Shown: one piece after another, positions 49,859-63,019 of the stretch
How the letters are laid out: every line of letters begins with the position of its first letter
How positions within the stretch are numbered: position 1 is the first letter of the stretch
NCBI GenBank assembly: GCA_002946415.1
Contig: NJPS01000051.1
Location: 484,001-548,000 of the forward strand
DNA: 64,000 nt
Origin: Rutstroemia sp. NJR-2017a BVV2
Taxonomy: Eukaryota; Ascomycota; Leotiomycetes; Helotiales; Rutstroemiaceae
Direction of reading: 5' to 3'
Position numbers and translations under genes: made by a program
Notes under the pieces: model-generated
The model's input: the letters and a program-made list of their open reading frames with translations, nothing else
What the model was told of the DNA's origin: nothing
Databases searched by the model: none

Positions 49859-49903
49859 CTATTCTACGTACCAACCTGCTGTGCAATATAAGCCTGTCCA
49901 ACA
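49580..49903 (+). mobile_element. Solo LTR, 324 bp, with 5-bp target duplication
   Basis: Begins TGTTGG and ends CCAACA, flanked by CCTAT at 49575-49579 and 49904-49908. It contains a TATA-like GGCCTATAAATA near 49753 and internal AGGCTTACGA repeats at 49645-49720. Its stretch 49799-49858 is the inverted copy of 49433-49493 in the neighbouring LTR, so both belong to one family. Confidence 0.88.
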
Positions 49904-49908
49904 CCTAT

Positions 49909-50347
49909 TCCTGAAGGCAACATTCCTTCCTTCAGGGCTAAGCCGCTTCTTTTAGGCCTATCAGGCCTATGTAGGCCCAATACGCCTCAGCAGACCTCAT
50001 CTATTAGTTTCTTCTCTCGCAGGAACAACGAGAACCTACCTCACTATCTAGGACATGCCTGATACAAGAAAGTTCCGTCACAAGCTTGCAATATCACCAT
50101 CAAAGCAGTCGAATAATTGGACGAAATTATGATCTTATTGTGTTTTATATGTTCTGTTCTATCAGTCAGTGATCTCTAAGAAACTGACGTGACAGAATAT
50201 CACATCCAGATGATGGACTGAGTTGCCCTATGTGCCTTTAATACATGCCAGATGGAGCAGGAGTTCTTTGGGGCTTGAAATTCTCTGATACGAAGCAATT
50301 GTGAACCTGTGGCTCACTTCGCTCTGCTGGATGTTCTCCCCGGTACA
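49909..50347. other. Spacer containing residual LTR-like GGCCTA-rich sequence
   Basis: The first about 70 bp are rich in AGGCCTAT motifs shared with the LTRs. The remainder shows nothing recognisable. Confidence 0.5.
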
Positions 50348-51726
50348 TCAGAACGAGTAAGCGATCACCCCGAGTACTAATGATAGTAGCATTACTAACA
50401 GACTTAGGGCGGCGGGCATGAGATCGTAATCACTCCACAACTTGAATGGTGTTCTGCATGATTGTATTGCCATATCCGCTCCAAGCTCGTATTTCTTCTC
50501 CCTCATCTCGTCTGCCGTCATAACCAACACCTTCCATTTCTGCAATCTTTCAATATCCCACATCACATATGCCCATCTACGTAAACTTTTGTCTCTCGAT
50601 TTGTAGTAGCTGATTTCGGTCTTATAATCGTTTGCCCATGGCCAAGCTGCGTTGTACTTTCTGACTTGATCGCCGTCAAAGGAAATTTCTCGCTCTTCCA
50701 TATATTCCGTATATCTTTCGGTGGAATACTCTTCATCATATGGGGTCGCCCACAAAGCGGAACCAATGCTGCCGGAATGCACACTATCGTCGTCCAGATG
50801 CCTTGCGATGATTTTTGCTCGTGTGCGTATCGATGGAATTGCGGTCATATATTTCAAGAATAGAAGCCCTCTGCTAGCAAAGTATTCGCGAGTAAAATCG
50901 AAAAGAGAACCTATCTCTTAAAGTTAGATTGGCATTTGAATAACAGCTGGAAAGACTCACCCACGAGGAAATCCTCCGCCTGCTCGCAAAACTTGGGTAC
51001 GATATCAGCACATTGATCAAGTATGACCTCGTACATGTTTGACAAAAAGTCTAAAATACATGCTATTTCCTCCACCTCCCAAGGATTGTGAGTAGAGAGG
51101 AGGAGATGTGACATTTCATCTCCGTCAAAAAGTTATTGTAGGGGATAGTCAACCGGGAACATGAGGCAGAATAATTCAAGTCTGTAGAAAGCTCGCTGGA
51201 TCCGAATGGTCTCTGAGGCCGAAAGGCGCTCGTAAGCTGGCTCAGCGTCGCAGGTTACCGAGTTGAGTGCACATCTAGAATCGCAGAATCTTCGAGTCAT
51301 TCTTTCGATCAGCAAGTGGAGGGTCGCCATTGCTACAACATCCTCCAAATCAAGATTGATCAGAGTCTGCGCTATCATATCTTGTTCCTGCTGTTCATAT
51401 CGTGTGGCGAACTTTTCGACAGCTTGCTTGCGTTCCGACCTAGTTTCTGAGGGGATACGAGAGACTTGTAGGACAGCAAGGCTCTCGTTTGCAATAGGCG
51501 GTAGCAGGTTGGAGAGAAGTGTAGACAATATCAAACGACGGTGACTCCTATAGACTTCATAATACAGCGGTGAAGCATGAACGAGTGCGTAGAGCGTCGA
51601 GAAATCGGGTATCTCCTTGAGAATAGAAATCTTCAACTCCGTGGGCAGTTTGTCGAGGCTTGCGTTAGGGTTGCTAGGATCCGGTTCGCACAGGTTTGAT
51701 TCAACGTTTTGGGATAACGAAGACAT
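50348..51726 (-). pseudogene. F-box-like protein paralogue disrupted by one in-frame stop
   Basis: Exons 51726-50961 and 50910-50348 would give 442 codons with one internal TAA at 51133-51135. The N terminus LDKLPTELKISILKEIPDFS is F-box-like and matches the gene at 34540. The intron (GTGAGT, CTAAC branch, ATAG acceptor) lies at the same position. The C-terminal block NAAWPWANDY then WAYVMWDIERLQKW is shared. Unlike the paralogue it ends in a hydrophobic segment (SLLVMLLSLVLGVIAY), a possible tail anchor. Everything after the stop is well conserved, so the change is recent, an assembly error, or the stop is read through. Confidence 0.75.
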
Positions 51727-52229
51727 TGCGTATCGGATTAAGCTGTCGAGGGAGAGGATGAAATCTTTGCAGTGGAATTCAGCGGATATTGCGATGAGTG
51801 TGGATATTGTCGGTGCTGCGTGGCTGGTTTGGGTTGAAATTGGGGATTGTCTCAATAATAACTCAGAATGGGCTCAGCCCGGTCGGAGGGAAAAGCCACT
51901 ATCAAATTTATGGACGCAAAAGAGGTCATGTTAAGGTGCTGAATGAAGATGTACGGCCTTCCTCGAGTGAATCCGGCAAAACCGAAGTCCCAAGCGAATA
52001 AGATTCTTCGTGAGCCGGGTTACTTCTCCTCAGCTACTGGTATGATATTGCATATTGAGTAAGTTATCTTTGTTGAATTGGACTAGACTGCGACCCCTAG
52101 TAAGCCCTGCATGACTCCAAGTTCTATAATCGAGGCTTATTTTGGTGGCACAGCATACAGGAGCACTGATGGATTAGTCAAACGCTGTAGGTCACAAGTA
52201 GCAGATATTCACTGCGTGTCCACTGTATT
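51727..52229. other. Spacer upstream of the disrupted paralogue
   Basis: Promoter side of the paralogue; no other feature recognised. Confidence 0.5.
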
Positions 52230-52909
52230 GTGATCAACTCTACGGCACTCTCTTCCATTAAATACTCCTCTGTTCCTAGTCGTTTCCCATCAACGGCTCC
52301 CTCTTCCAGTACATTACTACGTTTCCTGGTTTCCAGCGTGTCAAATTTCCAACCACCACCCAACCAACCTGGGCTGCGCCCAGAACCACCAACTACTACC
52401 AGCGGGAGCACGGCCTACAGTGTAGCAGATTTGCACTCGGTCATACTCATGCGTGACAGGAGAAAAGAACGTCCCTGTGATCATCGCACGTACAAACTAT
52501 ACAGACAACGCATGAGCGTAACAAAGCGAGCATACCATATCGAGGAAAGAACTAGAGAACCGTTGAGACCTTCAATCATGCTGCTGGACCTACCAGACCA
52601 GATGAGACAAGATGAGCACCTGCGCTTAGCAGTGCTGGCTTCAGATTGGAAATTTTGGGCACAACAGTTAGTTCTAACTTCTATCTAAACAGCAAGCGGA
52701 GCAAGCTCACAGCTGATATACCACTCTGTAGGGAAATCAAAGAGAGAGAAGCCTTTGCAGAAAAATACCCCACAGCATACAGGACTGAAAGGTCTAAGCG
52801 GGCACATGAACAACGGATATCAGAAGTCAAGAATTCAGAGGAAAAGGCTCACCACTTAGAAAATATGCACCACGCGCTTGGGTATAGCCCCTTTTCCTTC
52901 CAAACCTGA
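52230..52909 (+). CDS. Charged hypothetical protein, two exons
   Basis: Exons 52230-52666 and 52732-52909 give 204 residues; the 65-nt intron (GTTAGT to TGTAG) avoids a stop and joins KFWAQQ to EIKEREAFAEKY. The first about 70 residues are Ser/Pro-rich and may not be coding; an internal Met at MRDRRKERPC is an alternative start. The second half is highly charged, rich in Arg, Glu and His, helical and probably coiled-coil. No domain recognised. It lies between the retroelement and a microsatellite-rich spacer, so a degraded accessory gene is also possible. Confidence 0.4.
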
Positions 52910-53637
52910 GAACTTTCGTATTCAAGATTTATCTGTACCTAACCTGTGTACAGAGCGCTATTTCTGGAGAGCGATATGTAGGATCAAATCAAAAAGTGCC
53001 AACATCAGTCAATCAAGTCATGGGAGTGCTGCAGCCAGCAGCTAGAAAGTTCTCCGAAACGCACGGCTGCAGTACATGGGATCATAACTGGAGCGGGACT
53101 ACTTTACCTGTTTTCGGCGCACCGGCTGCCTCGAACGTCAATTTTAGAGGATTGGGGGAAGGAGCTGTTAAAGTAGTGTTGGTGATCCGTGGAAGGCACA
53201 AAGTTTTAGACCTTACTCTTTTCTTCACCTGCCCTAGATGAAGAAAGGTTGAATCATCGGCATTACGATGCTTCCTAAACGCTTTCCGTAGGACATCTCG
53301 AGTTACGCAGACTGCTGAATAGTCTATCAGCCGTGATGCTTCTAATTTCTACTTGGGCTGCAGGTGTGTTGAAGAGCTGGAAAGTACATTAAAGGGAAGT
53401 ATAGCAAGAGTAAAAGTAAGAGTAGCAATGAAAAGTGAAGCTATTATGCTGTAAATGATATAATGTAGATGCAGAAAGGGATTCACTGGTATAAGTATGT
53501 ACTAGACTGTGCGACCAGCGTGCAACTATAAGGGAAAGCGTCAGGGTGTAGAGGTATCTATTGGCCTGATATCAGTCCCCCTCCTCCCTAATCATGAATT
53601 CCAGTTCGTCTTCTACTTCACCTTTAGGGGATATAGG

Positions 53638-53664
53638 TAGATAGATAGATAGATAGATAGATAC
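53638..53664. repeat. GATA-type tetranucleotide microsatellite
   Basis: About six and a half TAGA units in a row. Confidence 0.85.
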
Positions 53665-53875
53665 TCGCTTCGTCAATCACGCAGTATGTAATAGTTAGTC
53701 TCACCCATATATACAAATTCCAGAAACCAGGAAGGAGGAAACGAAAGTCCAGCGATATGTGTCTGTGTAAGAGATCAGAGCAAAAGCAATTAGTTACTAC
53801 GGAACGAGCTTTTATAATAATGAAATTTGCACATGAACGAACGAACGAATGAATGAACCGGCCGATCTAGCACAA

Positions 53876-53899
53876 CTCCAACTCCAACTCCAACTCCTC
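53876..53899. repeat. Hexanucleotide microsatellite (CTCCAA)n
   Basis: About four ACTCCA units, close to a CGAA/TGAA tetranucleotide stretch at 53837-53857. Confidence 0.7.
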
Positions 53900-54091
53900 C
53901 ACCTACCCGTCTACTTGCTCACTCGTACCCTTGAGCAAGTTTGTACAGTATCAGTATATAGGCAGGTAGACACTTGACTCTATACACAATACACAGCGAT
54001 GACTTCCCACTTCAGTCTACCTATACCTATACAGTCCTTTCTTTCTCCCTCCCTGCTTCGCTCACAACCCCACTCCTACCCAACCCACTCC

Positions 54092-55839
54092 TCAATCCAA
54101 AAACCCCCTCGCTAAATTCCTCCCCCTCTCCCCCCTCAGCGCATCAATCTTCACCGCCATCAAAACACATTCCACCTTCCCCTTTCCCCCCGCCACCCCC
54201 AAATGACTCTCAATCCTCAACCTCCACTGCCCCGTCTTCACCACCCACGATTCCTCTCTCCCACCACCAGCACCAACCCACCCCTCCTCCACCTTCCTCC
54301 TCTTCCCCACCCCGCCTTCCTCGCCCAAACCCCCAATACTCCCCCACCCCTCCCACCCCACTCCATCCACCCTCACCGCCGCCTCCTCCTCCACCCCCAC
54401 CACCATCCAATCCTCACAAATACCACTGCGTCCCGGGCTCGGCGGCTCCGAGCTCTTCCCCCCGTTGCGCATCAGCAGGCCCAGGGGCTGCGTATTCGGG
54501 AGATTGAGTTTGGTCGCGACGACCTCGAGGAGTTTGCCCATACGCTTTTTCGTTTCGGCGAAGAATTCGAGGCGGAGTGTTGGTTTGGAGTTTGGGGAGG
54601 AAGGATGCGAGATATGCAGGAGGGAGAGGGAGTCGCCGATTTCGAGGATCAGTTCGTAAGGATGTGGGTCCGTGAATGGACGGGCGTAGTTTACCCATCC
54701 GATGGAGGATTGGGGGAGGGGGAGGGAAGAGGGGGTCAATGGTATTGGGGATGATGTTGTAGTAGATGAGGGGATGTCGGAGAGGATGGAGATTCCGGAT
54801 TGACGGATATCGGATAAGCGGATGGTGATTTCGTGTTTGTTGCGTAGCAGATTGTACGAGATAGAATGGGGGATTAATTTCTGCTCAAGACCTTTGAGAT
54901 GGAAGTAGCGACAGTCGCGAAGGAGTTCTGCGCGGTGTTCTGGGCTGCGGATCTCGAGCGGGTAGCCACGGAGGAGGTGCAGGATTTCGGAGAAGGTGTG
55001 GGCGGAGCGGTTGGGTACGCAGGGGGGGACGATGGAGGGGGGTCGCAGGAGACCTTCGCGGCTTAGACCGGGGAATATTTCTTTGGGGGTGCTGAAGAAG
55101 ATGGCGAAGCCGAGGGAGAAGTAATTTGGACTATTGCCTGGGTCGGAAAACAGATCACGAGGGATCTGGAATTCTTGGTTTCCAATTGTGATGAAGATGT
55201 TCTCTTCATACAGCTGGGATATAAGTCTTGGTACTAAATGCATGTTAGCTATACACTCAAAAGTGCAGACGACATGCATTCTTAAATACGTACGTGAATA
55301 GAATTGCGCATCAGCAAATAATCTCACGAAATGACTAGCATTCCTCGGCGCAATATGGTATCCCTGTAGATGAAGTGAGATATCCTTAAAAGTGAGCGGA
55401 TCCCGATCAATATAGAGAGTTCTAATAGCAGTATTTGGATCACTGCCATTTGCTTCAGCCGCCTTCAACTGGCATTGAAAATATCGGGAAAAGTATGAGG
55501 GTGCTCTAGAACTCTTAGCTTGTGGTCTGGAATCATCTTTCCCCGTTCGTGCAACTCAAACTAGATCCATCACCTCACAAAGGGCGGGATATACGTACCA
55601 TCAGAACTTAAACTGGCCCCACTCAATTTGAACAGTTCCGTGCCAATTTGTATGGGGAAGACCTTTTCATGCGGTAACTCGTCGGGGATATCTGTGTTGT
55701 ATTTCCTAGCTTGCGGAACGTTTGGATCTCTCAAGATACCTGGCGGATCGACTATTACCGGAGTAATGGGCGTTAAGCTGTTGTCCATGAAACTGGTGTT
55801 GAGATGGTTGTGGCCCTCCATACCATTGTTCTGCGCCAT
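54092..55839 (-). CDS. BTB/POZ (T1/KCTD-type) domain protein
   Basis: Exons 55839-55599, 55503-55294 and 55233-54092 give 530 residues. Two BTB-like segments are visible. The first spans about 60-150 with FPIQIGTELFKLSGASLSSD, APSYFSRYF, and DRDPLTFKDISLHLQGYHI. The second starts IFITIGNQEFQIPRDLF and includes FSEILHLLRGYPLEI. This matches the fungal YLR108C/YDR132C-like family of double T1-type proteins with unknown cellular role, probably cytosolic or nuclear. The C-terminal third is Gly/Glu-rich and low in complexity, encoded by a strongly strand-skewed stretch (54110-54420). Splice sites are phase-consistent. Confidence 0.85.
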
Positions 55840-56688
55840 CGCTGGCCTCCTCTTCTCCTAGACTATAATACAAGCGTCAAGCAGCTTCTTCAGCGCAATT
55901 CTTTCGAGTCAATTGCGATGACTCAACACGTGATAGAGGTTTCCGCAATCGGGGGAGTAATGTGTCAATCTTAGTACCACGGTTTATCAGTCGACGATAT
56001 TTCGTAGTCTAGCGCGACGATAATCTGCTTAGAAACCAGAGGCGGCGATCGGCTTTAAACAATAGCAAGTGACCACGATGAGCGTATGCAGAATGTAATG
56101 CAGAAGATCTTTTTCATTCAAGCCATGGAAACACCGTTGACAAAGGTGCAGTTTTTGAACGTTCAGCTCGGAGATATATAAGCATAAAACTAACCTATTT
56201 TCGTCATAAGCCGAATTCATGGCCCCAGTTAAGTCACGTGTGGAAGAAATTGACGCGTATCATTGGCTGGAAATGCGGCGCAGAACGTTTAGAGGGTCTA
56301 CATCTCTCGTCAGTATCTAACGTGAGATTGGCAAGACCTAACGTGCTGTGTTTGAATCTGGCTACAATATTTATGAATGACACCTCGACCTTATAATTGG
56401 TTACCAGAATACATATGAGTAGAATGAATGCCGTAAAAAGCGCATCGAAGAATTATAATAAGATCATGTTAAAAAGTGATCTACAAGAACTCCTATTCTC
56501 TCATAATCTTCCCCCTTATCTATTTGACATTATCCAGTCAATTAAAAAAATGTACACCATCTAAACTGAACCATCATTTAACTTCGTAAAATACCCTGCC
56601 ATATACCATGACATCCAGCTGAAATAGTCGACTGGTTTTTTGTTTTACTCCCAACCCAAATATTGAGAAAATTCTATGCCACATCTCA
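55840..56688. other. Spacer between the BTB gene and the MscS channel
   Basis: Upstream of the BTB gene and downstream of the channel; no gene recognised. Confidence 0.55.
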
Positions 56689-59482
56689 TCACTCGTCTTC
56701 CTCTTCAATATCAGATTTGTTGCGACTCGCGCTACCGCCAACAACGTCCCTTCCGGCTGCTTGAGAGCCTGGTGTTACTGAAGTCGAAGAGGCAGCATGT
56801 TGACCACCGACAGAAAGGTTTGTGCTTCGCGCCGAACTGATGGAAATATTGCGCCCAAGTTGTCCGGATGGATTGACAGGGAATGGTGTATACTTCTGAT
56901 GTCCACTGCCGCCATATGATGAATGGTAAGGAGGAGAAGCTTGGTTGTTTTCGGTCATGAAGGTATTGCTATAACTTGTGTCTCTCGGACCATCAATGGT
57001 GACGCTAAATCCAGATGAGTTCGCTGGCAAATGCTCCCCTGGCTTACGTCTACCGCGGGTGCTTGCTCTCTTCATGAGAGATGATCGCGGGTTGCCATAT
57101 TCATCGAAGCTACCGTCTCCTAACATTTGGTCGTCGCGAGAGGAAGACCATCCATCATTGTAACTGTGCGCAGAGTCCAGACCTGGTCGACGTGCGTTCA
57201 ATGCCTCTGCTGCGTCTTCTTCCGATACAGGTCCGAGGTCGGGATTTGTGTTCTTAAAAGGTTTTGTGGGCACAAGACGTTTGGCATCCTTTGCAGTCCC
57301 TGACTTCTCACGAGCTTCTGCAGCCCATTCATCGGTAACAGCAACAGAATAGTTGGGGTTGGCTGGACCACCCAAAGCATCTCCTCCACCGCCAGGAGCA
57401 TTGATAGGAATTTTGCGAAGCGCAAGTACTAGCGCACACATAAACTTGGAACGGCGCGCAGCACGAACTGTCTCATTGTGCCAATTGGACTTGTGTCTGA
57501 TTTCCACCTTGAGTTGTAGCTTGTCCATATTGCCAATGCCCACAGCTTCCAAAACCATGTCCGGGTGGAAATCACGAGAATTGTCTGGGTGACGAACAAA
57601 AGCTTCCATTTCGGCACGGAGCAATTCGATGTCCTCGAGAGTGGTGTCGAACGAAATGTACATATCAAGCTGCTCCTTCATTGCCTTACTACGGGTAATG
57701 TTTTCGATCCAGAGATTGTTGAGAACGATATTCGGTACTTGAACCATCTTCATATTGTCGATGCGCTTGAAGACCGTGAATAAAAGAGATATTTGTTCCA
57801 CAACGAGATATGTTTTGTCGATATCGCAACGGTCACCGACATCGTACGGATGTTTCACGAACAGGAAGATACAAGCTCCGAGGAACTCTGCAGTAGTGGC
57901 GGCGAAGACGAAGGACAGAGACAAAAGCGTTGTACCGGCCGTGGTAAGAGTGGCAAGGAATCCGCTGTCTTGGAAAGCAACTATAATTTCGTCAGCTAAG
58001 CATCTGGGATCGGGAATGTACGAACTTACTGAAAGCAAAAATAACAATGATAAGAACAACAGTAACCAAAACTTGATCGAGAACACCGATCGCCTGACCA
58101 ACGTCTCGCATACTCTTCGCAATCGCTTTACGATCACGTCCGATTTCGACAACCTTCATAATCATCTCATCAAGAGAGATATCACCGTTTCCGTCATTAT
58201 CTAGGGCGTCAAAGATTTCTTCGGCTTCTGCCTTACGACCATTACCAAGCACTTCCTCGAGATCTTCGGCTGATAGGGAATCTCGGCCTTCGACGACGAA
58301 AGACATCCACAATCTTCTAGCCAACGCTTCCGATGACTTTGTCTTCTCCAAAGCTTCGATAACAACCGAGTGAGCAGAGTTAGGATTGAAAACCTGCTTT
58401 CCAGTAATCTCCGAAGCGATATTACCAAAGACAGACGTGACTTTGTCTCCAATACGACCCATCTCTCCAATCAACTTCATTGGCGTATTGGATCCCGAGC
58501 GATTGTGTCCCACCAACCGTCTGTTCGTTTTAGCAAGAATGGCTTCAATGCTATCGCTGATAACATAATCCTCTTCGGCGAATTCGGGACAATACATAGG
58601 AAACAGAGTTCGTGATGCTTCGTAGAGTAGACCGAGTAAATGAATGAGGTGTTTGGACTCCTTGATACGTCCGTCAAAAGATCGTCGATGATAGTTAACA
58701 CTGATCAACTGTACAACCAGTTTTTCTCCCAGGAAAAGGATTGAGGAAATCAAGGTTGGGATCAGAACGTTTCTCATGGTTTTGATCCAGCCATCTTGAG
58801 TCCCGTCTGGATTGTGCGGGGTCTTGTTCAAATTAGGAGAAGAAAGGGCTGTGAAAGTTACTACCGAGGTGATAGCCCAACCAACCAACGACAATGGAAT
58901 CTCGAGATTCTTCAAGATCGATGCATATTTCCGGACACCCGTGCTGACGACACCGCATAGAAACATGAAGATATATGGCACAGCTTTCGAGCAAAGTTTC
59001 GAAACCCAAATGCTGAGCCAGATAATTTCGATCCAGGTGAAGAACAAATACAACCGCATTTTACCAACAGTTGAATTTGGATGGAAAACCGCAAAGATAA
59101 CGACCGGTAGGGCGAGGATGATACCGACGGGAGCAACATAGAGCATATATCGAGTGACCACAGAGAAATTGACAATCTTGGTGTAGAATCTTCCCAACCC
59201 GTTGACGGATATTTCCTCCCCATTTGTATTTCTTCTTGTTGCATTTTTGGCTTTTCGTCGACCACCTCTCTTACCAAATAGCCCCTTCTTTTCTTCGTCG
59301 TTGGGAGAGTCTGGCGAGCCTGCCAGGATTCCTTCGCCGGCTTTCCGTGCACCAGTTGCGCTGGATGCAGTTCGAACCTGGGTGAGGGGGATGTGGTCGG
59401 ACATGTCGTTGTTATTGTTGTTGTCTAGAGGTTGAAAGCCACGCCGCGAAAAATCAGGAGAACGAGGTGATCGTAAAGACAT
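56689..59482 (-). CDS. EF-hand mechanosensitive channel, MscS family (Msy1/Msy2-like)
   Basis: Exons 59482-58030 and 57980-56689 give 914 residues. The order is a cytosolic N terminus, several helices (YMLYVAPVGIILALPVVIFA and others), an EF-hand with DNDGNGDISLDE (about 427-438), then the pore helix after the splice (FLATLTTAGTTLLSLSFVFA) and the MscS beta domain (VKHPYDVGDRCDI, VQVPNIVLNNLWIENITRS). A long Ser-rich, probably disordered tail ends in EEEDE. In fission yeast such channels sit in the ER and control calcium and volume under hypo-osmotic shock. The single intron restores the continuous pore region. Confidence 0.93.
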
Positions 59483-61583
59483 TTAGTTGAAGAATTGATC
59501 TTCGACTGTGTCGACTGTGTTTCGCAGATCGTACTCAACTGCGTCTGTTGTAGGAGCAAGTGGCGCGGTGAAGTGGTTTGGAATGTTGGTCGTGCCACCG
59601 ATTGAGGGAGTAATGGGTTCAGATTAGATACAAGTTGTGTAAATTTGAATTGACCAATCAGTCAGTCAATCAATTGATCTGAGACTTTTGAAGAACGAAT
59701 GTGAGGAAGAAGAAATGGAATATGATCGTCGTCGGTGCTGCAATTATCTTGCCGGACAATTTAATGTGGCATGGAGCGTGTCGAAGCAAGGCGGCCGCGT
59801 CAATGGACGGTCAAAGGAAGTTAGAAAGGTGACCAGCAGTTTCAACAATGGAATTGAAGATTTAAGTAATAACAGGAATAGAAACGAGCGTTAAAATAGA
59901 ACAGGTCTTTCAACGAGGTAACAAGTAAGAAAGAAGAGGGAGCAGTTCTTGGGATGGGAGTATTGTTGATAAAAAAGAGAACAAAAAGGTCTCTTTCAGA
60001 TGCAAAGTTTAACCCTTAAAAATTTCATCTGGATGGATCTAAAACCGGGGGCAGCCTTAAGGCGGTCCAAGCATGCAAGGTACCGACCTCTACCCTTGCG
60101 CAGCAATACCTGGTAGCCCATTGGGCCGGCCCACCAAGCTACAGCATCGGCCAAAAAGGAATACGAAACAAAAGGGCCCTCGACGCGGCGTATGATAGGT
60201 GGACATGGCTGGCCAACTCGGGATCTTCCTCCTGAACTTCCTCCTGAGCTGTAGAAGCGTGGGAAGCGGGATGTAGCTTCACTGACTTTGGACCGATTGG
60301 GTAAGCTCAACGAGTCCGGACGGGTTTCAGACTCCCACCAACGGCCTTTAAGGGGCTACATAATAACACACGTTGAGAGGAAAATGATGACATGAGTACA
60401 ACTACTACAGGTGGAGGTTATGCAGCGCATCGACTGTGTACGTTTTTACTTCGTACTACTTCCGTAGAACGAGCATCAAAATCGTAAAGCCAATAAACAA
60501 ACTACTGATCAGTGCAGATCATCGAACGGATACCGGCCGGTCGGCATCTACACAGCCTCTTTCTTCTCACAGAAGAATAGGACAGTACGTACACAGGAAT
60601 AGAACACCAAATCTTACTCAGCCACTCCTTCCACACATCGACCCGATTAACGACTAACGACTAATGACTTAGATTGAAGAGTGTCTGTTGAAGTATGTAT
60701 CATCGTGCATACTGCATACTTAGGGAGGGGAACAACAACACGAAGCAGCATGCAGACATCTAAACTTCTGGGACACAACACAACGCAGCACAACATAACA
60801 CGATACAACACAATACAGTCAGTAGGTAGAAAATAGCAGCCAACATAACCTCATCGCAATCTGCCTTATCAAACCCCCTCATCCATCTGCCCTCCCCGCC
60901 CTTCTGCCGTACCAAAGACCTACCGGCATCTACTCCTTATCGATTGATCCTCCTGTATCTAAGCTTCCACCCAATTTCACACCACCAACATCATCCTATT
61001 CAAACCTGACATACACCCGTACACCCATACACCCATACACCCATCCCATCCTTCAACCCTCTGCTCCTCGCACAAATGCATGATTCAATTTCATAACAAT
61101 ATTAATCCACAAACCTACTCCACATCTCAAGGTCTGTAGTTTACGAAATATCCATCCATATCTTCTCGTCTAGGGTGCCTCGCCTTGTCAAAATTAAATG
61201 TTCGCTTGCGTGTTCCGATTCTAAAATTGTCCATCTTTGTTTGTCCAGCTTTCCTTGAATAAGGAAATAACCTATTTTTTCCTTCCTTCTCCACTGCTCT
61301 CCCTCTCTCGCTTACGTACTCAATCTTCCTTTCCCATCCCATCACCACCAATCTACCCACCCGAGCCACCCACCTTTCTTCCAAGATTTCCGACATCCAC
61401 GCAAATCCCCGCTCCGCTTTTTCTTTTTCGCAGTCTTTTCCGCTCCACCCACCATGCTTAACTCAACTTAACTTTATCCACCGATAAACTCGTCATCGAC
61501 CGGACCACGAAAAAAAGGGATCATCAGTCACATCTCGCATCCCACCCGAACCCAAACCCCATCTTCACACACTCAATCTCATC
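59483..61583. other. Long divergent intergenic region
   Basis: Shared upstream region of the channel gene (minus) and the PLP protein gene (plus). A GC-richer island lies at about 59990-60360 and a low-complexity CA/AC-rich stretch at 60780-61060, including several ACACCCAT units near 61018-61045. C/T-rich leaders precede both genes. No gene supported. Confidence 0.5.
61018..61045. repeat. Octanucleotide repeat (ACACCCAT)n
   Basis: Three to four imperfect units. Confidence 0.6.

Positions 61584-63019
<1,436 letters not shown>

Larger units (their letters stand above)
48105..49922 (-). mobile_element. Truncated Ty1/copia LTR retrotransposon with a nested solo LTR
   Basis: Reading on the minus strand: an LTR from about 49922 to 49397 (interrupted by the solo LTR 49580-49903 and its target duplication), a primer-binding site at about 49385-49396, gag at 49308-48514, and a protease remnant to about 48105. 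Reverse transcriptase, integrase, RNase H and the second LTR are absent, so it cannot move by itself. The left limit of the element LTR (TGTTGCC at 49922) is tentative. Confidence 0.75.
52910..54091. other. Spacer with simple repeats
   Basis: No supported gene; an 81-codon frame at 52996-53241 has no motif. Simple repeats are listed separately. Confidence 0.5.

Noticed and set aside
53974..54507. Plus-strand Pro/Ser-rich open frame of 177 codons
   Set aside because: Antisense of the Gly/Glu-rich tail of the BTB protein; composition follows from strand skew.
59990..60360. GC-richer island considered as a SINE or other Pol III-derived element
   Set aside because: No convincing A box, B box or target duplication was found.
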